NCBI GenBank assembly: GCA_036320915.1
Contig: JAXBDG010000002.1
Coordinates: 2,170,001-2,234,000, forward strand
Origin: Linnemannia elongata
Lineage: Eukaryota; Mortierellomycota; Mortierellomycetes; Mortierellales; Mortierellaceae
Direction: 5' to 3'
Length of the DNA: 64,000 nucleotides
The number at the start of each line of letters is the position of its first letter. Within the stretch, counting starts at the first letter, position 1. The translations under genes were made by a program, and so were the position numbers. Positions 21,301 through 31,623 of the stretch are shown piece by piece. The notes beneath the pieces are model-generated. The model ran no database searches, was not told the origin of the DNA, and saw nothing but the letters and a program-made list of their open reading frames with translations.

Positions 21301-23740
21301 CAACCCGGTCAAGGCTGACAACGAAGGTGATGAAGAAGATGAAGTTGATGCCGAATCCGACGAATGTCCTAGTCCTTCGTTACTCGACGCTGACGGCCCC
21401 TTGTTCCGACGAAACTTACTCCCTGAGCCGTCTATCATCCAATTCCTCTGTGACCGGGTGAAGTCGAGCTCTGACTTTGAGCAGCAGCTTCGTGCAGTGA
21501 TCAACCTGTCCAAGACCAACGCCAATGCAGCCATCGCCGCCACGAATGCGATCACAATCCTGGTCCGAGCTGGTGTCTCTTTCAACAGTGCTGACCTTCG
21601 CGGGGTCAAGATCCCAGGTGCCGATCTTTCCGAAGGCCAATTTGACTCTGCTCAGTTCCAAGGAGCCGACCTGACGGGAGCCGATTTATCAAGGAGCTGG
21701 TTGCGGCAGGTGGATCTGAGCGGAGCACAGCTGAAGGACGTTTGGTTTGGGGAGTTGCCCTATCTTGAGATGGAAACCTATGTGGAGTCTTGCGCCTATT
21801 CGCCTGACGGGACGATGCTTGCTGCAGGGCTCCAGAAGGACGGTCTTGATGTTTATAGCACCACCTCATGGACAAGGATTCTGCAGATTCGAGACACTGG
21901 GGGAGTTAGGAGTGTTGTGTTTTCACCTGAAAGTCAACAAATCGCGTTCGGTGGCTACGATGGGATTGTACGAGTGTGGGATCTCACGAGCGGCGAGGAA
22001 TCGCTGGTTATGAAAGGGCACATCAACGTCATAGAATCGGTGGACTATTCACCTTGTGGCAAGCTGATCGCATCGGACAGTTGGGACGGCACAGTGCGGT
22101 CGTGGAGCTCGCAGACTGGAGAGAGTCTCCTTGTCCTGAAGGGTCATGAGAACCTTGCCGCGAGCGTGATGTTTTCGCCAGATGGTCGACAGCTCGTATC
22201 GTCCAGGTTTGGTAAGACTATTCGGTTCTTGGATCCAGAGACAGGAGAGCAGAGGCGTGAGTTAAACTCTTTGTTGGGATCCGTTTGCAGTCTTGCCTAT
22301 TCTCCTGATGGCAAGTGGATTGCCTCCGGTCACAGCAACTCTTTGCAGCTTTGGGATGCAGTCTCTAATGAGCCGGGTCCCGTCCTACAGGGCCACACTA
22401 GTCGCGTCCAAGGGGTCGCATTCTCTCCTAACGGCCAACGGATCGCCTCTGCTAGCGAGGACAAGACTGTTAGGCTTTGGGATGTACCGACAAGAACTCC
22501 TATTCTTATTTTGTCTGGTCACCACGCTAACGTGGCGGACGTTGCTTTCTCTCCAAACGGTCTTCAAATTGCATCGGGAGGTTACGATAAGAAAGTTCGA
22601 CTGTGGGATTTGAGCTCTAGGTGGTTGAGCAATGGGCTGCAGGGACATCGAGTCAATTCGTTATTCAAGGCGGCATACTCCCCCGACGGGCTTTCGATCC
22701 TCACTGCCAGTGACCGCAACGTGCAACAATGGGATTCGAAGACAGGAGCGTCTCTACCAATGACGTTACAGTTTCCGGGAGCAGTTTCGGTGAGACCTGT
22801 GGAGTTCTCACCCGATGGCAATCAGATAGCAGCCATCGTTAATAGACGCTATGTCGGAGTATGGGGCCGCCGAATTTGTGCAGCAGGACCTGTCATCGAC
22901 ACTCAATGTTACCGTCTCAGCAATGTCGTCTATTCGCCTTGTGGTCGTTGGGTCGCTGGTTTCTACGAGCTTGCTTTTATGTTACACTCGAACTTCAAAG
23001 TTGCATTGTGGGATCTTCATAACACTGTCGTCAAGGAGTATCATGTTCTCATCGAATTCGAGACTGACGTCCGCTTTGAACGACCCAGCGTATCCTTCTC
23101 CCATGCCGGACACCAGCTTGCGATCGGCTTTGTCGATGGCTCTATTCGTGTTTTCGATCCTCAATCAGGCGGCCGTTTGTCATCCTTGCAGCTGGCGCAA
23201 GAAGCCCTCTGGGCGCTGGCATATTCACCGAACGACCAGCAACTAGCCATCGGCGGCGACAACTCGATACATCTCTGGGACGGTCAGTCGCAGGAGTCGG
23301 GTATCAAACTGCATGGACACAGTGCAAGTGTCCGATCCATTGCCTATTCACCTTGCGGTCAGTGGATCGCTTCCGGCAGTGAAGACAGGACGGTTCGACT
23401 GTGGCATCGACGTCAAGAAGGCGAATCAGAGATTTGGCAGTGCGCTGGCGTGGTGCGTGCATTCTTTGAAATGGAAGTTGATATAGCATGGAATCCGATC
23501 ACTCCCATGGAATTCCTCACACGATGTGATGATCTCTCTGTCCAAGTGTGGCAAGTGTCGACCAATAGCGAGGGTGTGGTTGTGAGAATTCTTTGGGCGT
23601 ATAACATTGGAAGCCTCTATGCCGACGGTCTTGTCTCCAAGGACGCGACAGACCTGAGCCCGATAAATCAGAAACTGCTAGTTCAACTTGGTGCCATCGA
23701 CAATGCTTTGGTCCCTGTGGGAGAAGGGTCAGACGTTTAG
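18365..23740 (+). CDS. NLR-like STAND protein: helical domain, NACHT, pentapeptide repeats, 14 WD40 repeats (1791 aa)
   Basis: Residues 1-130 are Ser/Lys-rich and probably disordered. Residues about 140-600 are an all-helical ARM-like region. The NACHT NTPase has Walker A GDSGAGKST at 648-656, Walker B LICDGYDE ending near 724, and the late motif FRFVHRSMLEYF. An acidic linker follows. Pentapeptide repeats (ADLSEGQFDSAQFQGADLTG) run at about 1067-1127, then WD40 repeats to about 1765. Fourteen are countable, enough for two seven-blade propellers. In the STAND class such proteins are nucleotide-dependent oligomerising switches, and fungal members act in non-self recognition; that role is inferred. 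The gene is a single coding exon with an uncharacterised N-terminal effector. The intact paralogue is at 47164. Confidence 0.93.
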   Translation: MFKNSHSTPSGPPSQPALAIHPNAEHDDDNNSVSSRRIRKRDKFFPFWSSSQEHKVKNIDSTSPKSSVKRASAVSTELYAHHLSTVSTPESIDIDYAVTTTAVKSTPSIVHPSTLLTKPRLDIFSQNVNAPAVRIPLPPFGARIDATPQLALCIGLLAKVHDVVDQQENPSQDLSSDTAARLAWIKAMRQDPTEQERLFWLGTRMVDEFAKDAFKDSTEIAEMVLIGPVMDKEHYRGLLSSMIAAFDHSVILSVDLLQGLVQLVQSAPPEALLSDDLVKILRLLRLRLQDTHQQSTVHPFYLTLAVSRLLDVMADHKVKDLSRVEEHEPLSGVLSSLSGSSNPYLMYQACYAFQALQYVPDDETVLQAVLRHSIGVAGGLVKISAVMKLDLDAVLEGLGKLQEVLVSTAEVAGTVYEGFCSLMESGRGVFDSLKEGYGSGKKRPWYAAVRAAHALTQAGQLQDLNRLICEAPCRREPLFQWGICQLLGEIAHDDIWDGPVRQQAVELLGDLFQNDPLWGEDKSVRTWMLNITDQLGAFDDAAISSSAIALVKKLQQDQPATTKLPYPLRNRLPLPMSSPTLTKVQKIPPLQYDLHRLCMLRLEQSHQDVYIPPMAKLSLKAKDEDTFLLMEKMKEFLASGKQVMLVLGDSGAGKSTFNRHLEHRLWTEYKPGDPIPLFINLPAIDRPDKDMIAKQFKVHSFSEDQIMEIKLHRQLILICDGYDESQQLVNLHETNLLNQPGQWNTKMIISCRTQFLGPEYHSRFMPQGEGGHYDRPAPHLFQEAVIAPFSKAQIENYVEQYVPLEPRTWGTKDYMDRLTTIPNLLDLVKNPFLLSLALEALPGVTEGKQDLSAINITRANLYDTFANHWLDVNKRRLERNNALPKDDRNVLNDLVSEGFSSLGLVYATKLARAIFERQDGKPVVKYSHISDKNTWKVEFFGPQPEIRLLRDSSPLTRAGNQFRFVHRSMLEYFLSRAIYNPVKADNEGDEEDEVDAESDECPSPSLLDADGPLFRRNLLPEPSIIQFLCDRVKSSSDFEQQLRAVINLSKTNANAAIAATNAITILVRAGVSFNSADLRGVKIPGADLSEGQFDSAQFQGADLTGADLSRSWLRQVDLSGAQLKDVWFGELPYLEMETYVESCAYSPDGTMLAAGLQKDGLDVYSTTSWTRILQIRDTGGVRSVVFSPESQQIAFGGYDGIVRVWDLTSGEESLVMKGHINVIESVDYSPCGKLIASDSWDGTVRSWSSQTGESLLVLKGHENLAASVMFSPDGRQLVSSRFGKTIRFLDPETGEQRRELNSLLGSVCSLAYSPDGKWIASGHSNSLQLWDAVSNEPGPVLQGHTSRVQGVAFSPNGQRIASASEDKTVRLWDVPTRTPILILSGHHANVADVAFSPNGLQIASGGYDKKVRLWDLSSRWLSNGLQGHRVNSLFKAAYSPDGLSILTASDRNVQQWDSKTGASLPMTLQFPGAVSVRPVEFSPDGNQIAAIVNRRYVGVWGRRICAAGPVIDTQCYRLSNVVYSPCGRWVAGFYELAFMLHSNFKVALWDLHNTVVKEYHVLIEFETDVRFERPSVSFSHAGHQLAIGFVDGSIRVFDPQSGGRLSSLQLAQEALWALAYSPNDQQLAIGGDNSIHLWDGQSQESGIKLHGHSASVRSIAYSPCGQWIASGSEDRTVRLWHRRQEGESEIWQCAGVVRAFFEMEVDIAWNPITPMEFLTRCDDLSVQVWQVSTNSEGVVVRILWAYNIGSLYADGLVSKDATDLSPINQKLLVQLGAIDNALVPVGEGSDV

Positions 23741-23882
23741 GGCCTGTTATTTCCTTTGCTCCAATCGACACTCGCCACACCCTTTTCCCATTCAAATTGA
23801 GAATCTTGAGTACTTTGCAAATAACCAGTAGATGTATTGTTCTTTTTTGAGCGCTATTGCTGCTATTATTATTATTATATTA
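23741..23882 (+). terminator. 3' flank of NACHT gene 1, cut by a Helitron
   Basis: GGCCTGTTATTTCC after the stop is shared with NACHT gene 2 (52519) and the relic at 60171. The flank then enters an ATT microsatellite. At 23883 it is interrupted by a Helitron end. The matching downstream microsatellite (ATT then TTG repeats) resumes near 35530. Confidence 0.5.
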
Positions 23883-24533
23883 CTAGCTAGTGCCCGCGGC
23901 TTCGCTCGCGGAGGGAGGTGAAAAAAAATAAAAGAGGGAAGCATTGGAGGTGTCCATTCGCCGACACAGTAATTGGATAGCTGAAGGACTCTGTATTGCC
24001 CACAATCTGCGTGGCTGGCGCAACTTGACTTGTATTGGGGTGGCTATAAGCAAATGTTCCTGTATTTTCTCTGATTTCAATCCCCTTTTCAGGCACCTTA
24101 CACACACTGTGTGCCCTGATCTTTGCTTTGACCTTTCTAGCCTGTGCTGCATGCCTACGTTCTCTAGGCGTATATGAATAAGAGGGATATTTTTTTGGGC
24201 TTTCCTTCTTACCTTGGCTCTTTTCCCCCTTCTCCCCTTCCCCAACTTTGTTATTTCTTCGCCTTCACTTCAGCTCCTCTTCGGCTGCTCTTCAGATTTC
24301 TCTTTCTTCTTCCTTTTCTTCTCTACCCTCTCTCCTCCTCTTCTATACCATTTAACCCGTTTCCTTTCTCTCTCCTCTGCTTACATGTTGTGCGCGTTGG
24401 CGGCATCATTCACGGCATAGTAGCAGTTAGGGAACGGATTGGTTGTGCTGCAAAGAAGCGTTGATCCGTGCAATTATGGCCTGTTTGCCGTTGGCGGTTT
24501 GATATTGCCGTTTGTTTTCCTTTATAGTAGAGA
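23883..24533 (-). mobile_element. Non-autonomous Helitron (~650 bp)
   Basis: On the minus strand the element starts TCTCTACTATA (24533) and ends with a GC hairpin (CCGCGAGCGAAGCCGCGG), 11 bases, then CTAG followed by host T. These are the three textbook Helitron end features. The first 11 bases are identical to the starts of the array elements at 27597-35356, but internal sequence differs. The 5' boundary could be six bases further (24539), where the preceding host base would be the expected A. There is no Rep/helicase ORF, so it depends on another element. Confidence 0.75.
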
Positions 24534-24539
24534 CAGAGA

Positions 24540-24863
24540 TTAACTTCCCCGCGTCTCCTAAAGCATTTGGTGAGAGGAGGAGAAAAGCAGAAAGAAGAGG
24601 AAGAGGTGATGGTCTGTTTGGGATAGAGTGAAAGAAAATATGACTTTCTGAGTAGACCATTGCCTTGTCGAGTTGGTGGTTTTGGATTGCATCAATTTTG
24701 CAGATCAGAGGAATATGACCGCCATCAGCTCCCAAGATCTCGCCGCCATGTCTGCTCTACAGCATCGCGGACATCATCCAAAAGCGCACCCCGGGCACTT
24801 GTTTGATAGTACGACATTTTTTACACGGGTGGTGCACACACGGCTCTAGCACGCTATTTTTTA

Positions 24864-24899
<36 letters not shown>

Positions 24900-25240
24900 A
24901 CTGAAATTCTGTCAACTTTAATGCTGACAGCTACTGATGGGCGGAAGAAGAGTGAGATGGATGCATATTCGAGTGATATGTTATATTGAAGAAGGGGGAA
25001 TCGGATGCAAAGGTAGATAAAAGCCTTTTTTTATAAGGTGGGTTTTCTTCCTTTTCCTGCTGATAGTCAGTTTGATATCTTGCTTTCAAACGTGTAATAA
25101 TTCGACATCCATGCTACTGTGATGAGGATTTTTTGTAACGTTTGTGCTTTACTTTGACACCACGTCCAATGCAGGACAGTTACAGCACAGTGCAGTGATA
25201 GAGAACACAATGTAATAGACCAAAGAAAAGCAAGCGAACT
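24540..25240. other. Intergenic insertion DNA with a 32-base poly-T run
   Basis: A T32 run lies at about 24866-24897. No open frame with recognisable sequence is present. This is part of the 11.6-kb block inserted between NACHT gene 1 and its F-box neighbour. Confidence 0.45.
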
Positions 25241-25242
25241 AT

Positions 25243-25563
25243 TCAAGACCCTTCTGTGTCGCGTTCTATAACTTTCGTCATTATATAGAAGTCTACGTAG
25301 AGTTCCCCGTGCGTGAAGGCGGATATATACAGGCTGTCGTTGTTTGGCCTTGTGACATTAGTAGTAAAGGCAAATGCCTGTCTGATGGGAAATTGAAGTC
25401 GAGTGAACTTGATGGGTGTTGTACCGTCGTCATTTGTCGTAGGAAGAATACGGGGATTGCGGAATGGATGTCCCATGATTTTTGCAGAAGGTCGCCATTG
25501 AAAAAACATCTCTATCAGTAACACTTTGTCTTTGGCAAGGACAAAGGACTGCTTTAAGTACAT
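25243..25563 (-). pseudogene. C-terminal relic of a Pif1-type helicase (Helitron Rep-Hel remnant)
   Basis: The minus-strand ORF reads TPIKFTRLQFPIRQAFAF and later LYISAFTHGELYVDF. This matches the end of Pif1/RecD-type helicases: R-x-QFP(V/I)R-x-AFA-x-T-(I)-N, then F-(S/T)HGQLYVA. The canonical KxQGQ stretch is degraded (NVTRPNND) and the conserved SR after LYVA is missing, so it is inactive. Helitrons encode a Rep-Pif1 fusion, so this is plausibly the remains of an autonomous element. A host PIF1 fragment is the alternative. A worse copy lies at 7565-7700. Confidence 0.55.
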
Positions 25564-25920
25564 GCACCGCAGCCAGTTTTCATGTCCTTGCAGCCCTCTC
25601 TCTCGGTCTCATGATAGACAGTGTCAGGCATAAGGTGAGATCGGCGTGTCGTTGTGAAATAAGAAAGAGATCCGTATCAAATCTAAGATGATTCCTTTTG
25701 TTATAAATGTCGCTGTCTTGGCAATGAAAGAGGGTAGCAATTACTCTCCGCAGCTGACATCGGAGTGAGAAAACAAACGAAAAACGAAAAAGTATTTGTG
25801 CTACCAAAGGAAAGGAGGGATGGAGAGAAGGAGAGAAAAGAGGAGACAGAGGCAAGCAAAGAAAAGGATGGTGCTACGTAAAAGAATGAGAAACGAAATA
25901 GAGACGACGATTTTTTTTCT
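25310..25920. repeat. Dispersed repeat shared with 7590-8480
   Basis: This is the second copy of the repeat described at 7590, with shorter spacing and fewer insertions. Its left part overlaps the helicase relic. Confidence 0.6.
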
Positions 25921-26950
25921 TTGAGAAAATGATGTTGTCCGCGGCGCGTCCCATCTTTTTTTGGAGAAAAATGAAGGAGGGTACAAAAAAGGCACTATTC
26001 CCTTGAGAGGTTAACATGGTAACGCTACTTTTTTTTTTTCTCGTCTTTTCCTCGCGTCTATTCGTCACCCTTACCTTTGTTGACTTTTCATTCATCTGAG
26101 TCATTCCTACAAAAAAAAATATGGTCAACTGCGATTACTCCCAGTAGGGTCAGAATGTATGAAGGAGATGTGAAAAGAAAGAGAGAACATAGGTGTGGTG
26201 ACAGAGAAGTCGAGGAGGCAGACAAATAGTACCGATGATCACAGTGCATGTAAGGGACAAACCTTTTTTTGAAGGGCAGTGCATGATTCAACAGAGTGCC
26301 GATCAATATGCGATCAGACCATCAGGCCAAGTAAAATGCCCATAGACATAAACATATTTACTCCTGTTGACGAACACAATAACAAAGGAACACCCAACAA
26401 ATCGATCTTATCAGAATATATGCAGTTACCTCTACCATTCACCAAAGTACAGAAATGCGCCTTCAGGATTCGAAACAAATGACATGTACAGTTTCCCGTT
26501 GCCTGCGTACTTTAGAGAAACGATTTAGAAGTTTTTTAGGGAAAGAAGAAAAGAAACAAACCAAATGAAAGAGGAGAGTAAAGGGGTAAGGATAACATTA
26601 GAGAAAGTAAAGAAGAGAAAAAACTGAGGCGAGGGAGTGATGAGGAGGGAAAACAGAAGGAAAAGTTGAATAAGAGAAGCAATGAGGGTGACAATGCCAC
26701 CGCTTGGGTAAAAGGATATCATAGAAAACAACGTCCATCTCCATCTCCATCTGCACCAATGTACAGAGGATGTCGAGAAGAAAATCAGAGCAAAAAGAGA
26801 ATGTGACGGAAGAAAATAAGTGCATAAGGGAATCAGAAACAGATATGAAGACTGCCAAAATAAAGTCGACATCTACCTAGACAACATTTCGTTCTCTAGC
26901 TCTTGCCACCGCAGATTACATCCTAAAGAACCATTGCAGGAGGATACTAA
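25921..26950. other. AT/purine-rich intergenic DNA, no gene supported
   Basis: Long purine-biased stretches (GAAAGAAGAAAAGAAAC types) occur. Open frames on the minus strand are Phe/Leu/Ser-rich artefacts of them. Nothing recognisable is seen. Confidence 0.4.
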
Positions 26951-26952
26951 CC

Positions 26953-27285
26953 ATGACCCAGACTCAGACGCTCAGGTGCCATGAGCCCAAGGCCTCCGCG
27001 GAAATCAAACGCGTAAAAGCAGCACTAAATAAACCAAAAAGAACAAAGAAACGAAATATAAAGAAAGTAATGGAAGCCAGAGCAAACAATGCATATTCAG
27101 ACACGCAATCGAAACATCTCATAGCACACACCACACACCGCATTGAACGCAGAGAAAGACTTAGACTTACTCGTGGTACAACCCAAGTATGACACGGCTA
27201 ACATCATCGGTAGACAAAGGCGCTATGGTAAAAAGATCCATAGAGCTGCCCATATCCATAGAAAATGTAGGTGATAAAGAGAAAG
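26953..27285 (+). pseudogene. Unidentified basic protein fragment
   Basis: An open frame from the ATG at 26953 has natural composition (HEPKASAEIKRVKAALNKPK, then KKVMEARANNAYSD). After its stop another frame reads YDTANIIGRQRRYGKKIHRA to about 27280. The two together look like the frameshifted C-terminus of a basic protein such as a transposase. No family is recognised and there is no other support. Confidence 0.25.
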
Positions 27286-27596
27286 CAGTATGGTGATGCA
27301 GAAGTCGTGGGAAGAGAGAAAGGTATTTGTGATCTGTGCAAAGTTAAATGTGGAGGGAGAAAGGGGAGAAAGAAGCACAACAAAAGAGGAAAAAAAGCAA
27401 ACGGTGCGTGATAGAAACCCTAAACCCTACAGCACCAAGCAGCAACGAAGGAGAAAGGTTGTCAGAGAGAATAAGAATCAGAAACAAAAAAAAGTCACAA
27501 AGGAAAAAGTGAGAAACTCTCGGAGAATGATTCAAAGTGCGTAAATCACGTTGCAGGGGCAAACTCGCTTATTCCTATAGTATATGTAGAGTAGTA

Positions 27597-29497
27597 CTAG
27601 AAAGGGTGCCCGTGGGCGATGCCACGGGTGCTGGTGCTGGCGCCGTGGTGGGAGAGGGCTGGGGTTCTTGGAGGCTCTTGGCCTTTTTTTGGGTTCTCTG
27701 GGACTCTGGGATGTCGTGTTATGCGTGTGAGGGTGTGAGGATGACCCAAGTTGAAATTGATTTAATGTGACTGTTTTGTGTTGTTGTTAGGTCCGACTGG
27801 GGCTTGCTTGTTCGGTGTTCGTAAAAAGAAAAGGAAAAGGAAAAGGAAAAAGAAAAGGAAAAAGAAAAAGAAAGGAAAGAAAAAAGGAAAAAGAAAAAGA
27901 AGAAAAGGAAAATGGGGGAGGCGGAAAAAAAAAAAAAAGAAAAAAAATTCTTCCGTGTCCAGAGTTGCGCGTTGTGTGTCCGGCCACCTTCGCTTCGGGG
28001 GTACTCTTCGGGGTGCTCTTCGAGTGCTCATGCCTGTCTGACATCGTGCCCTCTCTTGGCGTCAAGACTGCAGTCCCGTTAGCTGAGGGGAGGGAAGGGG
28101 AGGGAAGGGGAGAAGAGAGGAGAAGGTCTGCTGCTGTTTTCATTTCGATGCTCTCTCTTATGATCTTCACCGTCTTGATTTTTTCAACCACAGGCCCGTC
28201 TGCTCTTGGCTGTTCTTAAGCACATACCAGCCCCCGCTGTGTGTCTCCAGTCTTGATTGCCTCTCTTGTGCTTTAATATTTTCAGGGGCGTGCCTGAGCG
28301 CGCGCCTGAGCATGAAAGTTGGCCAGTGGAGTAAGGAGATATCTGGAGTGAAGGAAAGGAAAAGGATAAAGACGCAACACATAGTGTCATCATCAATCAA
28401 AAAAAAAGAGATCAGCAGGGGAAAGAAGTGCTTGCTTAAAAGTTCACGCAAGATTGCTTTGACGATTGTGCTCGCTGTGCGCTCCCTCCCTTCTGCCGCA
28501 TGCGGCAGCAGGGAAGGGAACACATAGCCCGGGCGTTGTTCTTACAATATAGCCATAGTTCCTCTGATTCGGGCTACGCCCTCATCCTCTTCCGTGAGCG
28601 CGCTGCGCTCATAGCATACAGGCGCTTCGCGCAAGTTAGTGCATCTGGTTCGGGCTATGCCCTCACACCTTCTTCTTCCCCGCGCGCTTCGCGCAAGATG
28701 ACCTTGATGGTCGCGCTAAAGCACTCCATCCATTTTGCCGCAGCCGGCGCCAAGGTTCACACAGCTCGGGCTACGCCCTCACAAAATACTGGCACTTTGG
28801 CCTTGACTGTTCCTTTAGTTCGGGCTACGCCCTCACATCCTCTTCTTCCGTGCAATTTGCGCAAGATACTGGTTCGGGCTTCGCCCTCACAAAATATGGG
28901 CGTTTTGGGCAAGATAGTCCCCCTGGTTCAGGCTACGCCCTCACAAAATACTGGCACTTCGGCCGTGATTGTTCCTTTAGTTCGGGCTACGCCCTCACAC
29001 CCTCTTCTTCCGTGCTCTTCGCGCAAGGGGGCCCATAGCTTGGGTTCCGCCCTCACAAAATACCGGTGCTTTGAGCAAAATAACCCCCCAAGTTCGGGCT
29101 ACGCCCTCACATCTTTTTCTTCCGTGCTCTTCGCGCAAAATACTGGCGCTTCGCGCAAAATACCACCGCGCTCCGCGCAAGATAGCCCCCCTGGTTCGGG
29201 CTACGCCCTCACACCCTCTTCTTCCGTGCGCTTCCAGCAGGATACCCTTGCTGGTCGCGCTTTGGGCAAGATATTTCCCCTGGTTCGGGCTACGCCCTCA
29301 CATATTCTTCTTCCGTGCTCTTCGCGCAAGGGGAGCCATAGCTCGGGCTCCGCCCTCACAAAGTACTGGCGCTTCGCGCAGGCGCGCTCCGCGCAAGATA
29401 CTGGTTCGGGCTCCGCCCTCACAATTTTCTTTTCTTTCGTTCGGGCTCCGCCCTCACGTGATTTACAAAAAACACTATTTTTTTAGTATAGTAGAGA
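27597..29497 (-). mobile_element. Helitron-like unit 1
   Basis: The 3' end has stem CCCGTGG/CCACGGG, 12 bases before CTAG (27597-27600). The polypurine tract on the + strand is at about 27823-27948, the unique middle at 27950-28540, and the hairpin field at 28560-29460 with about 14 GGGC-TNC-GCCC hairpins. The 5' end TCTCTACTATACTAAA is at 29497. There is no transposase gene. Confidence 0.78.
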
Positions 29498-31623
29498 CTA
29501 GAAAGGGTGCCCGTGGGCGATGCCACGGGTGCTGGTGCTGGCGCCGTGGTGGGAGAGGGCTGGGGTTCTTGGAGGCTCTTGGGCTTTTTTTTTTTTGGGT
29601 TCTCTGGGACTCTGGGATGTCGTGTTATGCGTGTGAGGGTGTGAGGGTGATCCAAGTTGAAATTGATTTAATGTGACTGTTTTGTATTACTGCAAGGTCC
29701 GACGGGGCTTGCTTGTTCGGTGTTCGTAAAAAGAAAAGGAAAAGGAAGAAGAAAAGGAAAAAGAAGAAGAAAAGGAAGAACAGGGAAAAAGAAGAAGAAA
29801 AGGAAAAAAGAAAAGTAAAAAGGGGGAGGGGGAAAGAAAAAAAAAGAGATAAAAAAAAAAAAAAAAAATATCTTCCGTGTCCAGAGGTGCACGTTGCGTA
29901 TCCGGCCACCTTCGCTTCGGGGGTACTCTTCGGGGGTGCTCTTCGGGGGTCCTCTTCGGGGGTGCTCTTCGAGTGCCCATGCCTGTCTGACATCATGCCC
30001 TTCGGGTGTCTGTGCTGTCAACACTGCAGTCCCGTTAGCTGAGGGGAGGGAAGGGGAGAAGAGGGAGGGGGAGAAGAGAGGAGAACGTCTGCTGCTGTTT
30101 TCATTTCGATGCTCTCTTTTATGATCTTCACCGTCTTGATTTTTTCAACCACAGGCCCGTATGCTCTTGGCTGTTCTTAAGCACATACCAGCCCCCGCTG
30201 TGTGTCTCCAGTCTTGATTGCCTCTCTTGTGCTTCAACATTTTCGGGGGTGTGCCTGAGCGCGCGCCTGAGCATGAAAGTTGGCCAGTGGAGTAAAGAGA
30301 TATCTGGAGTGAAGGAAAGGAAAAGGATAAAGACGCAACACATAGTATGATCATCAATCAAAAAAAAAGAGATCAGCAGGGGAAAGAAGTGCTTGCTTAA
30401 AAGTTCACGCAAGATTGCTTTGACGATTGTGCTCGCTGTGCGCTCCCTCCCTTCTGCCGCATGCGGCGGCAGGGAAGGGAACACATAGCCCGGGCGTTGT
30501 TCTTACAATATAGCCATAGATCCTCTGATTCGGGCTACGCCCTCATCCTCTTCCGTGAGCGCGCTGCGCTCATAGCATACAGGCGCTTCGCGCAAGTTAG
30601 TGCATCTGGTTCGGGCTATACCCTCACACCTTCTTCTTCCCCGCGCGCTTCGCGCAAGATGACCTTGATGGTCGCGCTAAAGCACTCCATCCATTTTGCC
30701 GCAGCCGGCGCCAAGGTTCACACAGCTCGGGCTACGCCCTCACAAAATACTGGCACTTTGGCCTTGACTGTTCCTTTAGTTCGGGCTACGCCCTCACATC
30801 CTCTTCTTCCGTGCAATTTGCGCAAGATACTGGTTCGGGCTTCGCCCTCACAAAATATGGGCGTTTTGGGCAAGATAGTCCCCCTGGTTCAGGCTACGCC
30901 CTCACAAAATACTGGCACTTCGGCCGTGATTGTTCCTTTAGTTCGGGCTACGCCCTCACACCCTCTTCTTCCGTGCGCTTCCAGCAGGATACCCTTGCTG
31001 GTTGTGCTTTGGGCAAGATAGTTCCCCTGGTTCGGGCTACGCCCTCACACCCTCTTCTTCCGTGCTCTTCGTGCAAGGGGGCCCATAGCTTGGGTTCCGC
31101 CCTCACAAAATACCGGTGCTTTGAGCAAAATAACCCCCCAAGTTCGGGCTACGCCCTCACATCTTCTTCTTCCGTGCTCTTCGCGCAAGGGGGCCCATAG
31201 CTTGGGTTCCGTCCTCACAAAATACCGGTGCTTTGAGCAAAATAACCCCCCAAGTTCGGGCTACGCCCTCACATATTCTTCTTCCGTGCTCTTCGCGCAA
31301 GGGGAGCCATAGCTCGGGCTCCGCCCTCACAAAGTACTGGCGCTTCGCGCAAAATACCACCGCGCTCCGCGCAAGATAGCCCCCCTAGTTCGGGCTACGC
31401 CCTCACACCCTCTTCTTCCGGGCTCTTCGCGCAAGGGGGACCATAGCTCGGGCTCCGCCCTCACAAAGTACTGGCGCTCCGCGCAAAATACTGGCGCTTC
31501 GCGCAGGCGCGCTCCGCGCAAGATACTGGTTCGGGCTCCGCCCTCACAATTTTCTTTTTTTTCGTTCGGGCTCCGCCCTCACGTGATTTACAAAAAAACA
31601 CTATTTTTTTAGTATAGTAGAGA
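29498..31623 (-). mobile_element. Helitron-like unit 2 (longest, 2126 bp)
   Basis: The termini are identical to unit 1. The extra length comes from additional hairpin subrepeats near 30960-31480, including a duplicated block around AAATACCGGTGCTTTGAGCA. A variable (TTCGGGGGTGC) run is expanded near 29915-29975. Confidence 0.78.

Noticed and set aside
18877..23800. Many antisense and alternative-frame ORFs across the two NACHT genes
   Set aside because: They are shadows of a strongly supported coding frame and have no independent motif.
26088..26872. Hydrophobic minus-strand ORFs resembling small membrane proteins
   Set aside because: They follow from purine-rich + strand DNA, and no start context, promoter or conservation is visible.
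27815..28219. Lys/Arg/Glu-rich open frames at the polypurine tracts (also near 29713, 31804 and 33692) and Phe/Leu/Pro-rich frames opposite
   Set aside because: They are products of GAAAAGG-type simple sequence that varies in length between units.
28167..28523. 118-codon minus-strand frame present in all four Helitron units
   Set aside because: It stays open in every copy, but the copies are too similar for this to mean much. It starts at GTG, has no early ATG and shows no recognisable domain.
28500..29486. 328-codon open frame through the hairpin field of Helitron unit 1, and similar frames in units 2-4
   Set aside because: It is made of repeated Ser/Gly/Tyr/Ala/Leu phrases created by the hairpin repeats, changes frame between units and has no domain.
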